From: Caballeronia sp. SBC1
Lineage (GTDB): Bacteria; Pseudomonadota; Gammaproteobacteria; Burkholderiales; Burkholderiaceae
Reading direction: 5' to 3'
Assembly: GCF_011493005.1 (NCBI RefSeq)
Contig: NZ_CP049160.1
Location: forward strand, 216,711-280,710
Length of the DNA: 64,000 nucleotides
The translations under genes were made by a program, and so were the position numbers. Of this stretch, positions 1 through 6,826 are shown piece by piece (within the stretch, counting starts at the first letter, position 1; every line of letters starts with the position of its first letter). A model generated the notes under the pieces. It was not told the DNA's origin, searched no databases, and was given only the letters and a program-made list of their open reading frames with translations.

Positions 1-43
1 ATGGCCGCGTCGAGGTGGGTATCGCCATGGAACTCGCGGTGGT

Positions 44-298
44 CTACGAAGATCGAAACTGGCTCGGCATACGGCCGGCGCGCAAAAAAACAATCCCGCG
101 CCCCGGATCATCGATCTCATCGATGACGATCTGCGCGCGCTCGATGATTGGCTCCGCCAGTTCAGGATCCAGCGTGTATCGCGGCCAGTGGGAAATGCTG
201 GCGATATCGGCTGCGGACGCGTGCGGATTTAGACGGAGCAGTTCCGCTCGTTCGACCCAGCAGTCGAGGGTTGCGTCCGGAAGGTCTGTCGGGTCCAT
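44..298 (-). CDS. Small phage/plasmid-type protein, DUF2591-like
   Basis: 84 residues with no signal peptide or membrane segment. The pattern LPDATLDCWVERAE near the N-terminus and PIIERAQIVIDEIDD near the C-terminus resembles the DUF2591 (NinX-like) phage/plasmid family, whose function is unknown. The start is supported by a GGAG about seven bases before the ATG. It is divergent from the SRAP gene with only about 60 bases between them. Family call is by pattern memory only. Confidence 0.6.
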   Translation of the reverse strand: MDPTDLPDATLDCWVERAELLRLNPHASAADIASISHWPRYTLDPELAEPIIERAQIVIDEIDDPGRGIVFLRAGRMPSQFRSS

Positions 299-355
299 GA
301 TGTCTCTCCGAAAAACGGCCTAACTCAGCGCTATCATTAAGGCAGGAGGTGGCCC

Positions 356-1030
356 ATGTGCGCAAACTACGATCCATCTAAAGAAATCGATTTCGAGGCA
401 TTCAGCGAATTTCCGCGTCCGACCTTTGATTATCCACCTGAGACGTGGAAAGACTACGCGGCGCCCATCCTGCGCATGGACGGCGGTAAGCGGCTGACAG
501 ATCCTGCCACCTTCGGCATTTTGCCGCGCAAGCACATTCCCAAGGGTGTGAAGCTTTTCGACACGATGAATGCACGCGTTGAGTCGATCGGGGAGAAGCG
601 CAGCTTCAGCGGAGCATGGAAGAATCTCCAGCTCTGCCTGATCCCGTGTCGCAGTTTTTACGAGCCGAACTACGAGACCGGATCGCCGGTGCGCTGGCGG
701 ATTGGCTTGGGCTCTGGCCAGCCACTCGCTCTCGCCGGCCTGTGGCGCGCTTGGAACGATCCAGACGGCCCTTCGTTGTCGTTTTCGATGCTTACCGTCA
801 ATGCCGAGAACCATGCGCTCATGCGGCGCTTTCATAAGCCGGGGGCCGAGAACCGATCGGTGATCATCTTGCGGCCTGAGCAATACCAAGACTGGCTTGG
901 CTGCCGCACAACGGACGAGGCGCGTTCGTTCCTAAACCTGTTTCCCGCTAACGAGATGGCCGCCGCGCCGGCGCCGATTCCACCGCGGCGCTCGAAACCG
1001 AAGTCTGAGGTTAACGAATCGCTCCTGTAG
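356..1030 (+). CDS. SRAP-domain protein (YedK/HMCES-like, SOS response-associated)
   Basis: 224 residues. SRAP proteins use Cys2, exposed after Met removal, to form a covalent adduct with abasic sites in single-stranded DNA. Here the protein begins Met-Cys-Ala-Asn. The family's conserved Asn and Glu are visible in DTMNARVESIGEKRSF, the Cys/Phe-Tyr-Glu block in CRSFYEP, and the late block in HALMRRFHKPGAENRSVIIL. The start is fixed by a strong AGGAGG six bases upstream of the ATG. On mobile elements SRAP genes usually sit in the leading region, where incoming single-stranded DNA needs protection, which fits the position near the mobilisation genes. The tail after about residue 200 is Pro/Arg-rich. 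Confidence 0.85.
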   Translation: MCANYDPSKEIDFEAFSEFPRPTFDYPPETWKDYAAPILRMDGGKRLTDPATFGILPRKHIPKGVKLFDTMNARVESIGEKRSFSGAWKNLQLCLIPCRSFYEPNYETGSPVRWRIGLGSGQPLALAGLWRAWNDPDGPSLSFSMLTVNAENHALMRRFHKPGAENRSVIILRPEQYQDWLGCRTTDEARSFLNLFPANEMAAAPAPIPPRRSKPKSEVNESLL

Positions 1031-1058
1031 AGCTACGGTTGTGCGGCACATCCTTGGT

Positions 1059-1370
1059 TCACCAACGCTTACCGGCATATTGACCGTCCGTCGGCAATTT
1101 GATCATGATGCCACCTTGTGATCCGAGTCGGACGTGCTCGTCCTGTAGGCGAGCTAATAGCGACTTCGCAGCACCAACAATTTTCCCCTGGTTATTTGCT
1201 CCCAGGCCGTAATGAATTTCCAGGGCCTCAGCGTGCGCTCTGTCTATGACGCGCCGGTAGCGCACCACCTCTAGGATTAGCCGACGAAGGGCTGGATCGC
1301 GGCAAATCCGCCATAGATCACGCAGGTCTCCATTGGAGACGGGCTCGAAATCCTCGATTTTGAGCGACAT
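1059..1370 (-). CDS. Hypothetical protein, possibly LexA-controlled
   Basis: 103 residues, predicted soluble and helical, unrecognised. No good Shine-Dalgarno lies before the ATG. Nineteen bases upstream is a perfect CTG-N10-CAG palindrome (1389-1404) matching the LexA box pattern, so damage-inducible transcription is a reasonable inference. The basic helical middle (LILEVVRYRRVIDRAHAEAL) could bind nucleic acid but no fold was recognised. Confidence 0.6.
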   Translation of the reverse strand: MSLKIEDFEPVSNGDLRDLWRICRDPALRRLILEVVRYRRVIDRAHAEALEIHYGLGANNQGKIVGAAKSLLARLQDEHVRLGSQGGIMIKLPTDGQYAGKRW

Positions 1371-1388
1371 GATTCTGCATCACAAAAG

Positions 1389-1404
1389 CTGTATGAATAT
1401 ACAG
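1389..1404 (-). promoter_or_regulatory. LexA-type (SOS) box
   Basis: CTGTATGAATATACAG is a palindrome with CTG and CAG separated by ten bases, the spacing and AT-rich core of proteobacterial LexA operators. It overlaps the place where a promoter for the 1059-1370 gene would lie (a TATACT hexamer is present just upstream on the minus strand). It could instead be the operator of a plasmid regulator. Confidence 0.5.
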
Positions 1405-1730
1405 TATAGGCGATGCTCAGCGTGTCTATCATTGAACTGGCGAAGCGCGAGGCGCAAAGTGTTCTCGGCTTGTTTCGAAGGTCGCGGGTCTAAGGAAAAG
1501 GATGTTGTTGCAGGGATGACTTCAGGATTCGATTTTTTCGCACGATAGCTGCGGTGCGCAATCAATGAAATCAAAGACTTAACTTCGCACGTGTTGGCGC
1601 CTTGGTTCCCGTTTCTTGGGAAGGTCTGATCCTTTCCCAGTAAGGCTTTGCGAGCGGCTGACGTACGTTTTCGTCCGGATACTGAAGACACCCCAAATGG
1701 CTTTGTCAGCGCGGTATCGAGGTGTACGAC
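1405..1730. other. Intergenic stretch without supported gene
   Basis: Between the LexA-like box and the terminator at 1731-1760 the reading frames have poor composition and no ribosome binding sites. Nothing recognised. Confidence 0.5.
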
Positions 1731-1763
1731 AAAAAAAAGCCACCCCGTGCGTGGGGCGGCTTT
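1731..1763 (-). terminator. Rho-independent terminator for the small membrane-protein genes
   Basis: An eight-base stem (GCCGCCCC/GGGGTGGC, one G-U pair) at 1739-1760 followed on the minus strand by eight T residues. A shorter T-run also follows on the + strand, so it may act in both directions. It lies directly downstream of the minus-strand genes at 1809-1952 and 1963-2418. Confidence 0.8.
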
Positions 1764-1808
1764 TTGGTATAGCTTGGCTTAGCAACCCATAGGGGCTGCG
1801 AGGCGGTT

Positions 1809-1952
1809 TTAGTGCCAGAGCTTCAGGGCGTCGCCGACGATCAAGACGATCGTTGCTATGGACCCGACGGCGCCCGCAATGACTGCGGACAGCGACAACA
1901 TGGCTTCCTTGCCATGCGCGCGAGGGAAAAGGCGATGTGCGATGGTAGTCAT
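1809..1952 (-). CDS. Small membrane protein
   Basis: 47 residues from the ATG at 1952, chosen because GAGGAT lies seven bases before it; a longer frame to 1991 has no such site. Residues 14-42 form one long hydrophobic segment (SLSAVIAGAVGSIATIVLIV). Function unknown. It follows the 1963-2418 membrane protein by about ten bases, so the two are probably co-transcribed; a small holin- or toxin-like role cannot be excluded. Confidence 0.6.
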   Translation of the reverse strand: MTTIAHRLFPRAHGKEAMLSLSAVIAGAVGSIATIVLIVGDALKLWH

Positions 1953-1962
1953 AGTCGGATCC

Positions 1963-2418
1963 TCATTGAGCCCAGAAGTGGACGTAACCAAATAATGCGG
2001 CAGAAAACACAGTGAATATTATAGTATAAAACGCGGTCGGATAGTCCTTGGCGAAAGTCCGCCAGGCAAAGCCGTCCAGCGCGTCAGCCGTATCCACCGC
2101 ACCTTTCGTCGCGAAATACCCGCTCGTGTAAACCAGTCCGAGCAACGCAACGAAAACCACTGGCGCCCAGTTGGGCAGTCCGTGCTTTCTGATGCCGTCG
2201 AGCGTATCGGAGACGGCCGCAAAGCACATCAGCAGGCCGACCCATCCAAGCTGCCCGTCCTTGAACAGCATGACGATCCGGCGTCTTCTGAGCGCGTCCA
2301 ACCTCTCGGCGTCGTCCCGAATGTTACGCGCGGACACGATTTCCAGCCACATACCCAAAATGGGTGCGATGACTGGAAGCACGAGGTTGATGAACAACCA
2401 CATTACACCTTCAAGCAT
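1963..2418 (-). CDS. Polytopic membrane protein of unknown function
   Basis: 151 residues from the ATG at 2418, preceded by GGAGA; an upstream in-frame ATG at 2568 would add a poor-quality N-terminus. Four hydrophobic segments are visible at roughly residues 4-22, 48-65, 77-96 and 128-147, with a charged loop (RNIRDDAERLDALRRRR) after the first. Not recognised. Confidence 0.7.
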   Translation of the reverse strand: MLEGVMWLFINLVLPVIAPILGMWLEIVSARNIRDDAERLDALRRRRIVMLFKDGQLGWVGLLMCFAAVSDTLDGIRKHGLPNWAPVVFVALLGLVYTSGYFATKGAVDTADALDGFAWRTFAKDYPTAFYTIIFTVFSAALFGYVHFWAQ

Positions 2419-2574
2419 ATCTGTTTTTCTCCGTAGAAGCGCTCCGGTCGCCAGCCTTTCCGCCATACCAGACAGGTTCGTCCAGCGTGCGTGAGTGCAA
2501 TCATATACATGGCGTTCGGACATGCGCCGCCACAAAAAACTCAACGCGACTTTTCTTTGTCGCGACATTCCTTG

Positions 2575-2623
2575 TGCTTAGTTCATCGCCCGGTAGCACG
2601 GGCTTACACAAGGAGATTTCTCA
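2575..2623 (+). promoter_or_regulatory. Structured 5' leader element, copy 1
   Basis: Reads TGCTTAGTTCATC, then the hairpin GCCCG(2588-2592)/CGGGC(2599-2603), then TTACAC, AAGGAGAT and the ATG at 2624. It is one of five copies in the window in front of different genes, with the stem changing in a compensated way between copies. The Shine-Dalgarno is directly 3' of the hairpin, so it is positioned to control translation or leader stability. Confidence 0.7.
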
Positions 2624-3241
2624 ATGAGCAGCGAAACGAACATTCGGGCGAGCGGGGTAGCGATTGTAATAGCAGGTTCGGTCGACGGAGGGTTGAACTC
2701 AGACGTAGTGCTTTCGTCCCAGGCGCTGCGCGACCGATACCCTAGAAAGGGCAGCATGCCAGCGCAGTTCGTCGAGAAGCTGTACGAGCTGCGTGAAATG
2801 GAAGTAAGGCACTTGGCACTGTTACCCGAGATCTCGCCAGCGCATCTCCATGGTCTGGATTGGGGCGCCCGCGCCCTTGTCGCAGATCTGCTCTTCACGC
2901 GTTGCAACGCCGATGCACAGCGCGCGCTGTCAGATGATTCGCACCATTTCGTGCGCAGCACCGCTGCCCTGGTTGCCAGGAGAGCGGCGGACGCTGCACC
3001 TCATCCATCAAAAGCCACCGCATCACGAGTCGATGCGATCGATCGCCGGGAAGCAATCGCGCAGGAGCTCGCCGCGGCAGGGTGTCGCATGGAATACGAC
3101 CCGGGCGCAATGCCTGGCGAGGGACATTTGCTGATTCGCGTCGCGGATGGTGAGATGGTCGACGAGCCAGATGATCCGATCGCACAACTTGCGAAGGAAT
3201 GGTCCGATCTTACCGATGCAGCCGAGAGTGACGAAACCTAG
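2624..3241 (+). CDS. Hypothetical plasmid protein behind leader copy 1
   Basis: 205 residues, soluble, unrecognised. The start is set by AAGGAGAT ten bases upstream, part of the shared leader. The C-terminus is acidic (EWSDLTDAAESDET). The gene is followed by its own terminator and then by leader copy 2 and the next gene, so it is a self-contained unit. Products of the five leader-bearing genes show no obvious sequence similarity to each other by eye. Confidence 0.75.
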   Translation: MSSETNIRASGVAIVIAGSVDGGLNSDVVLSSQALRDRYPRKGSMPAQFVEKLYELREMEVRHLALLPEISPAHLHGLDWGARALVADLLFTRCNADAQRALSDDSHHFVRSTAALVARRAADAAPHPSKATASRVDAIDRREAIAQELAAAGCRMEYDPGAMPGEGHLLIRVADGEMVDEPDDPIAQLAKEWSDLTDAAESDET

Positions 3242-3256
3242 CGATTGCAAACCACG

Positions 3257-3289
3257 AACCGCGCTTCCTTTCGAAGCGCGGTTTTTTTT
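3257..3289 (+). terminator. Rho-independent terminator
   Basis: Eleven-base perfect stem (AACCGCGCTTC/GAAGCGCGGTT, 3257-3267 and 3273-3283) with a five-base loop and a run of eight Ts, 15 bases after the stop of the 2624 gene. Confidence 0.95.
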
Positions 3290-3306
3290 GTCCTCACATC
3301 TCCTGG

Positions 3307-3352
3307 GCTCAGTTCATTGTCCGCAGCCGCGGACTTACTTTCAGGAGATCGA
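3307..3352 (+). promoter_or_regulatory. Structured 5' leader element, copy 2
   Basis: GCTCAGTTCATT, hairpin GTCCGC(3319-3324)/GCGGAC(3329-3334), TTACTTTC, AGGAGAT, ATG at 3353. Relative to copies 1 and 4 the second stem pair is T-A instead of C-G, with both sides changed together, which supports a folded RNA. It begins less than 20 bases after the T-run of the upstream terminator. Confidence 0.7.
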
Positions 3353-4078
3353 ATGATGGAAAGCGTACAGGTTGAAGTTGCAGACAAAGCAATCGAGATT
3401 CTTCAGCGAACCCGCGATGGCGACACGTTGGAGGCGAGAGACCTCAAACTCGTCGAACAGGCGGTAAACGGTGCGTTGAACGAGGCGGGCAGGGATCTTT
3501 TCGAAAAGCTCCACAGCTCGGTAATTTCGGGAGCGTATGCAACCACGCGTCACTGGTTTCACGACATAGAGCATCTGACTCGTGATCATCAAGGGTACGT
3601 GTTCTGGAAGGGCAGGCAGATCGAGCACTACTCGCACAGCGATCCTGCCGAGAGCAGACGCGACGCGCTCGAGCTTGCGGAGCGCTGTCGTACGCTCGAG
3701 TCAAAAGGGTTTCGCGTCTCAGGAGGCGCACTCAGTCGGATCTGTATGCTGCAAGCGCCGGCCGACACCCCCTGGCTACTCGCCTTGCAGCGATATTACT
3801 GCTTCTTTGAACCTTCGGAAGGGCGATTCCCACTCACGGATGAGATCTACGGAATCTTCTACCGTACCTCAGCAGTCGGCGGTGTGGTAGTTGTTTCCCG
3901 CAATGCAGAAGGGCTCCTGATCCAGCGACGGGACAGCGGGTATCAGGCTTTCCATGAGTTGCAGGACAGTGGACTCACGAGTATGAAGGTCGACCCAGAC
4001 TATGCAGAGATCTGTCGTAGATTGGAGCTGATGGACATCACGCCAGCAGTACTTGATGCTGCAATTTCCGGAGCGTAG
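3353..4078 (+). CDS. Hypothetical plasmid protein behind leader copy 2
   Basis: 241 residues (two adjacent ATGs, 3353 and 3356). Soluble, mixed composition, unrecognised; N-terminus VQVEVADKAIEILQR, aromatic-rich middle (RYYCFFEPSEGRF). The start is fixed by AGGAGAT from the shared leader. Flanked by the leader upstream and a strong terminator downstream, so monocistronic. Confidence 0.75.
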   Translation: MMESVQVEVADKAIEILQRTRDGDTLEARDLKLVEQAVNGALNEAGRDLFEKLHSSVISGAYATTRHWFHDIEHLTRDHQGYVFWKGRQIEHYSHSDPAESRRDALELAERCRTLESKGFRVSGGALSRICMLQAPADTPWLLALQRYYCFFEPSEGRFPLTDEIYGIFYRTSAVGGVVVVSRNAEGLLIQRRDSGYQAFHELQDSGLTSMKVDPDYAEICRRLELMDITPAVLDAAISGA

Positions 4079-4105
4079 GCGACAGCCTTACCACCACAAC
4101 ACAAT

Positions 4106-4138
4106 GCCCGCGATCTCCCCGAGACGCGGGCTTTTTTT
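4106..4138 (+). terminator. Rho-independent terminator
   Basis: Stem GCCCGCG(4106-4112)/CGCGGGC(4125-4131) with inner ATCTC/GAGA and seven Ts, after the stop of the 3353 gene. The stem resembles the terminators at 52872, 54498 and 55064. Confidence 0.95.
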
Positions 4139-4161
4139 CGTCAGTTGCATTCACCTTTCAT

Positions 4162-4322
4162 GGTCAGATGGGCGGGTCAATGGCGGACGGAACGTCCGGC
4201 GCAGCGAACCATTGACGCACCCATCTGACCATTGACGCTCAAGGGCATGTGGCTGGCATAGCTGTTCGATGCCAGCCACCGAGCCCGTCCGGCGGCAAGG
4301 ACTTCCCCGCCTGCGGGCGGGG
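4162..4322. repeat. Cluster of inverted repeats in a non-coding region (candidate oriT or ssDNA origin)
   Basis: Three structures lie within 160 bases. (1) 22-base arms at 4162-4183 and 4209-4230 matching at 20 of 22 positions, enclosing a small CGGAC/GTCCG hairpin. (2) A perfect 11-base stem GTGGCTGGCAT(4249-4259)/ATGCCAGCCAC(4269-4279) with a nine-base loop. (3) CCCCGCC(4305-4311)/GGCGGGG(4316-4322). ACCATTGACGC is also directly repeated at 4208-4218 and 4228-4238. No gene is supported from 4139 to 4485. Proximity to the relaxase block makes oriT or a single-strand initiation site the leading inference, unproven. Confidence 0.6.
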
Positions 4323-4485
4323 TTAGGGGTGGGCAGTCTGGGGTGCGAGTTCCGGTCAGCATCACCTCCGAGCTCACCCTTGTCAACGGCTCCCCGCTTC
4401 GTCACCGTCTGCGAGCACTGGATGCCTACGCAACCATACTGACACATCATTCTGGAGCACGCCGCAGTCCAATAGCACACTGCGA

Positions 4486-4776
4486 CTAACCGTGTTCCGA
4501 CACTTTGCGAGCTCGCGAAATGGCCTCAGGGCGCTGGAGCAGCGTGGCCGCGTCGACGTTCAGCGCGATTGCGATCTTCTCTATGTTGTCGATCGAGACA
4601 TTGATTCGAGCTCGCTCCACCTGACTGATAAATGTGCGGTCGAGGTTTGCAGCGAAACCAAGCTGTTCCTGTGAGACGCCCGTTGCGACGCGACAAGCCC
4701 GTACGTTGTAGGCAAGCAGCTCGCGTAGTGTCTTGGTCGGCTGGGATGGAGAAGGCGGTTTCAGTGTTGGCGACAT
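4486..4776 (-). CDS. XRE-family HTH transcriptional regulator
   Basis: 96 residues. A Cro/cI-type helix-turn-helix spans about residues 17-75: LRELLAYNVRACRVATGVSQ-EQLGFAANLDRTFISQVERARINVSIDNIEKIAIALNV, the usual recognition-helix layout ending in a core of hydrophobic residues. Short Pro/Ser-rich N-terminus and basic C-terminus. Likely a plasmid repressor; the palindrome at 4975-4991 upstream is a possible binding site. Confidence 0.9.
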   Translation of the reverse strand: MSPTLKPPSPSQPTKTLRELLAYNVRACRVATGVSQEQLGFAANLDRTFISQVERARINVSIDNIEKIAIALNVDAATLLQRPEAISRARKVSEHG

Positions 4777-4974
4777 GAACGCAATGCTTTCAATTCGAAG
4801 TATTTACATCCACGGCTTTTACATCACGTATGCGCGATAGGGCGGACCCCAATCAGTATGAAAGACCTTGTCAATCAACTGATGGGATGAATTGGGCCAG
4901 ACCTCTGTCTCTGTGCCGTCTGCGTGGCCGGCACTGAAGCGGTCTTGCAACGGGTCGATCCAGTCGTCTAGTGT

Positions 4975-4991
4975 CTGTATGCGGAATACAG
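4975..4991. promoter_or_regulatory. Palindrome, possible operator
   Basis: CTGTAT-GCGGA-ATACAG, six-base arms with a five-base centre, between the two HTH genes. The CTG-CAG spacing is eleven bases, one too many for a standard LexA box, so control by one of the neighbouring HTH proteins is more likely. Confidence 0.3.
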
Positions 4992-5068
4992 CGGGCCGCC
5001 TCTACTGTTCGGTCATACGACTACCGGGCGGCCGTGGTTTCGCGCGACGGGCAATGGACACGCAGTTA

Positions 5069-5554
5069 TTAGGGCTTCGGGATCGGTTTATTAAATGCGT
5101 TCTCCGGCAGCTCCATGTGTGCGTGCTCGAGCAGAGTCCGCTTCGCGTACAGTTCGTACATCATCACGAAGGCCAATTGAACGCTTTCTGGTGTTTCGTT
5201 CCAGTCATCAGGGCTGGGCACAAGAACGTTTGCAGATGGATCGAGTTCCAGCTTTCTAAGCGCTAAGGCCAGAGATTCCTTTACGCCGTGAGAGACCACG
5301 CAGTCTTGCGCAGTGATGTAATTGCACCAGACCAGGATTGTCAGGACTGGCACTCCAAGGAACTTGGCAAACTTCTCTACATTGCTTTTGTCTCCTCCTC
5401 CTAGCCATCGGTCTCCAGCAAGAATACCTACCACGTGCGAGTAGGACAGTCCAAGAATCTCCGAGAGTCTTCGGGCATCAATGTTATGGCGAGCCATCAT
5501 CGTCTTGACCTGGACGATGAGTTGACGCTGCTTCTCGAGGTAGGGGTGATCCAT
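5069..5554 (-). CDS. HTH (XRE/Cro-like) DNA-binding protein
   Basis: 161 residues. Residues about 9-75 look like a helix-turn-helix domain (QVKTMMARHNIDARRLSEIL, then GLSYSHVVGILAGDRW and VEKFAKFLGVPVLTILVW). The C-terminal half carries a conserved-looking helix (ESVQLAFVMMYELYAKRTLL). Shares no close similarity by eye with the 4486 regulator. Probable backbone regulator; targets unknown. Confidence 0.75.
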   Translation of the reverse strand: MDHPYLEKQRQLIVQVKTMMARHNIDARRLSEILGLSYSHVVGILAGDRWLGGGDKSNVEKFAKFLGVPVLTILVWCNYITAQDCVVSHGVKESLALALRKLELDPSANVLVPSPDDWNETPESVQLAFVMMYELYAKRTLLEHAHMELPENAFNKPIPKP

Positions 5555-5776
5555 GTTTTATGTCCTAGGGACGAAAGTAAAAGTTGAGGTCGATCACTTA
5601 TATACTCAATTTACGAAAATCTCACAATTGCTTTCTAAAATCTGTTGCAGGTTCCGCCTGGTAGGCTCTAGCAGGCCAAACGCCGGAATCTTCGGCAAAT
5701 TTTTCGTGGCCTGGCCAAAATTATTTCTTGCGGAGATTTTAAACTAGGATGGGAGTTCCTCAAATGGGAGCTTTCC

Positions 5777-6823
5777 ATGACCGAAAAGTCCATCACATTA
5801 CTGTCTGTTGCCGCACGGTCGGTACCTGCAAAACACCAGTACTACCGGGGCTTCAAGAACGTTGTCTACCTCACGGGTCACATTCATTCGCTCGAGGGAG
5901 CAACGATCTGGATTCAGCTGACGAATAACCTGAATCTCCTCGTTCCCGTGACGGTGCCACCCGGAATCCGGCTACCGAGACCGTTCAAGGTGCGTGAGGC
6001 GGTAAAGATGATCTGCCAGGTTCAATCTCACACGGAAGAGAGCGGAGAGCCGGGCCTTCGCGTGTACGCCCGTTCGTTTGAACGGCCGAACGTCCTCGAG
6101 CTACCGAACAAAAGCGCGTTTGAGAAGGTCGTTCCAGAACGCGCGCCTGAGGACAAAGACTTCCGCCCCTACGGTAGCGGCTACCGCGCGAGCAATGCGT
6201 GCAATCAGGTGAAGATTGCAGGCATGGTGGTGGGCATCAGCGTTCGAAAGACGGAAGTGGATCCGGGTGGCGAGGTCGTTCAGTCTGGGGCCTGTACGAT
6301 TCTTTTGCGACAGGACACCGAGGAGGAAAACGTGATTCCCGTCAAATACTATGGGAAGCTCGCCGAGACAGTTGCTTCGTACATCAAGCCCGGCGACATG
6401 ATCTACGCCGAGGGCAAATACCGGGTAAAGCCTGTCGAGATCGAAGGTGAACTGGTCGACGGTAAGCCTAAGGTGCGCCGCGTTCCGTTCATTCAGATCA
6501 TGGAACCATCACTGCCGACTGCGATCGACATCGTTTATATCGGGGGTCCCGTAGACAAATACCCATCCTGGATGATCGAGATGCATCAGCGCTTCAAGCG
6601 CGGTGCGAAGCGCGCAGAACGCCCCGCGAAGCAAACTCCCGCGGCGCCGACTTCCACTGCGTCAGAAGCGTCAACGACCACTGGAGTGACGCCAGCAAAA
6701 CGCGAAGTTGACGTAGCGACGCTAGACCTCGAAAGCCATCCTCTGTGGGCGACCCTTTCCGCAGAACACCAGCAAATGTGCCGTGATAATCCAGAAGACC
6801 GGAAGATGATTCTTGGGGAGTAA
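5777..6823 (+). CDS. OB-fold single-stranded DNA-binding-like protein
   Basis: 348 residues. Two OB-fold-like stretches are visible: about residues 26-107 (NVVYLTGHIHSLEGATIWIQ to GLRVYARSFERPNVLELP) and about 140-230 (NQVKIAGMVVGISVRK to GDMIYAEGKYRVKPVEI). The last 60 residues are Ala/Thr-rich linker then HPLWATLSAEHQQMC. The acidic tip typical of chromosomal SSB is absent. GGGAG lies six bases before the ATG. The stop is four bases before topoisomerase III, so the protein probably coats or delivers transferred ssDNA in the same step as the topoisomerase and relaxase. Function is inferred from fold impression and context. Confidence 0.6.
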   Translation: MTEKSITLLSVAARSVPAKHQYYRGFKNVVYLTGHIHSLEGATIWIQLTNNLNLLVPVTVPPGIRLPRPFKVREAVKMICQVQSHTEESGEPGLRVYARSFERPNVLELPNKSAFEKVVPERAPEDKDFRPYGSGYRASNACNQVKIAGMVVGISVRKTEVDPGGEVVQSGACTILLRQDTEEENVIPVKYYGKLAETVASYIKPGDMIYAEGKYRVKPVEIEGELVDGKPKVRRVPFIQIMEPSLPTAIDIVYIGGPVDKYPSWMIEMHQRFKRGAKRAERPAKQTPAAPTSTASEASTTTGVTPAKREVDVATLDLESHPLWATLSAEHQQMCRDNPEDRKMILGE

Positions 6824-6826
6824 GCC

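Noticed and set aside
1..43. Start of another minus-strand gene at position 28
   Set aside because: Only nine codons are visible and there is no clear ribosome binding site.
1380..1691. 103-residue minus-strand frame
   Set aside because: No ribosome binding site, odd composition, and it overlaps the LexA-like box region.
4975..4991. Second LexA box
   Set aside because: CTG and CAG are eleven bases apart rather than ten; kept only as a generic palindrome.
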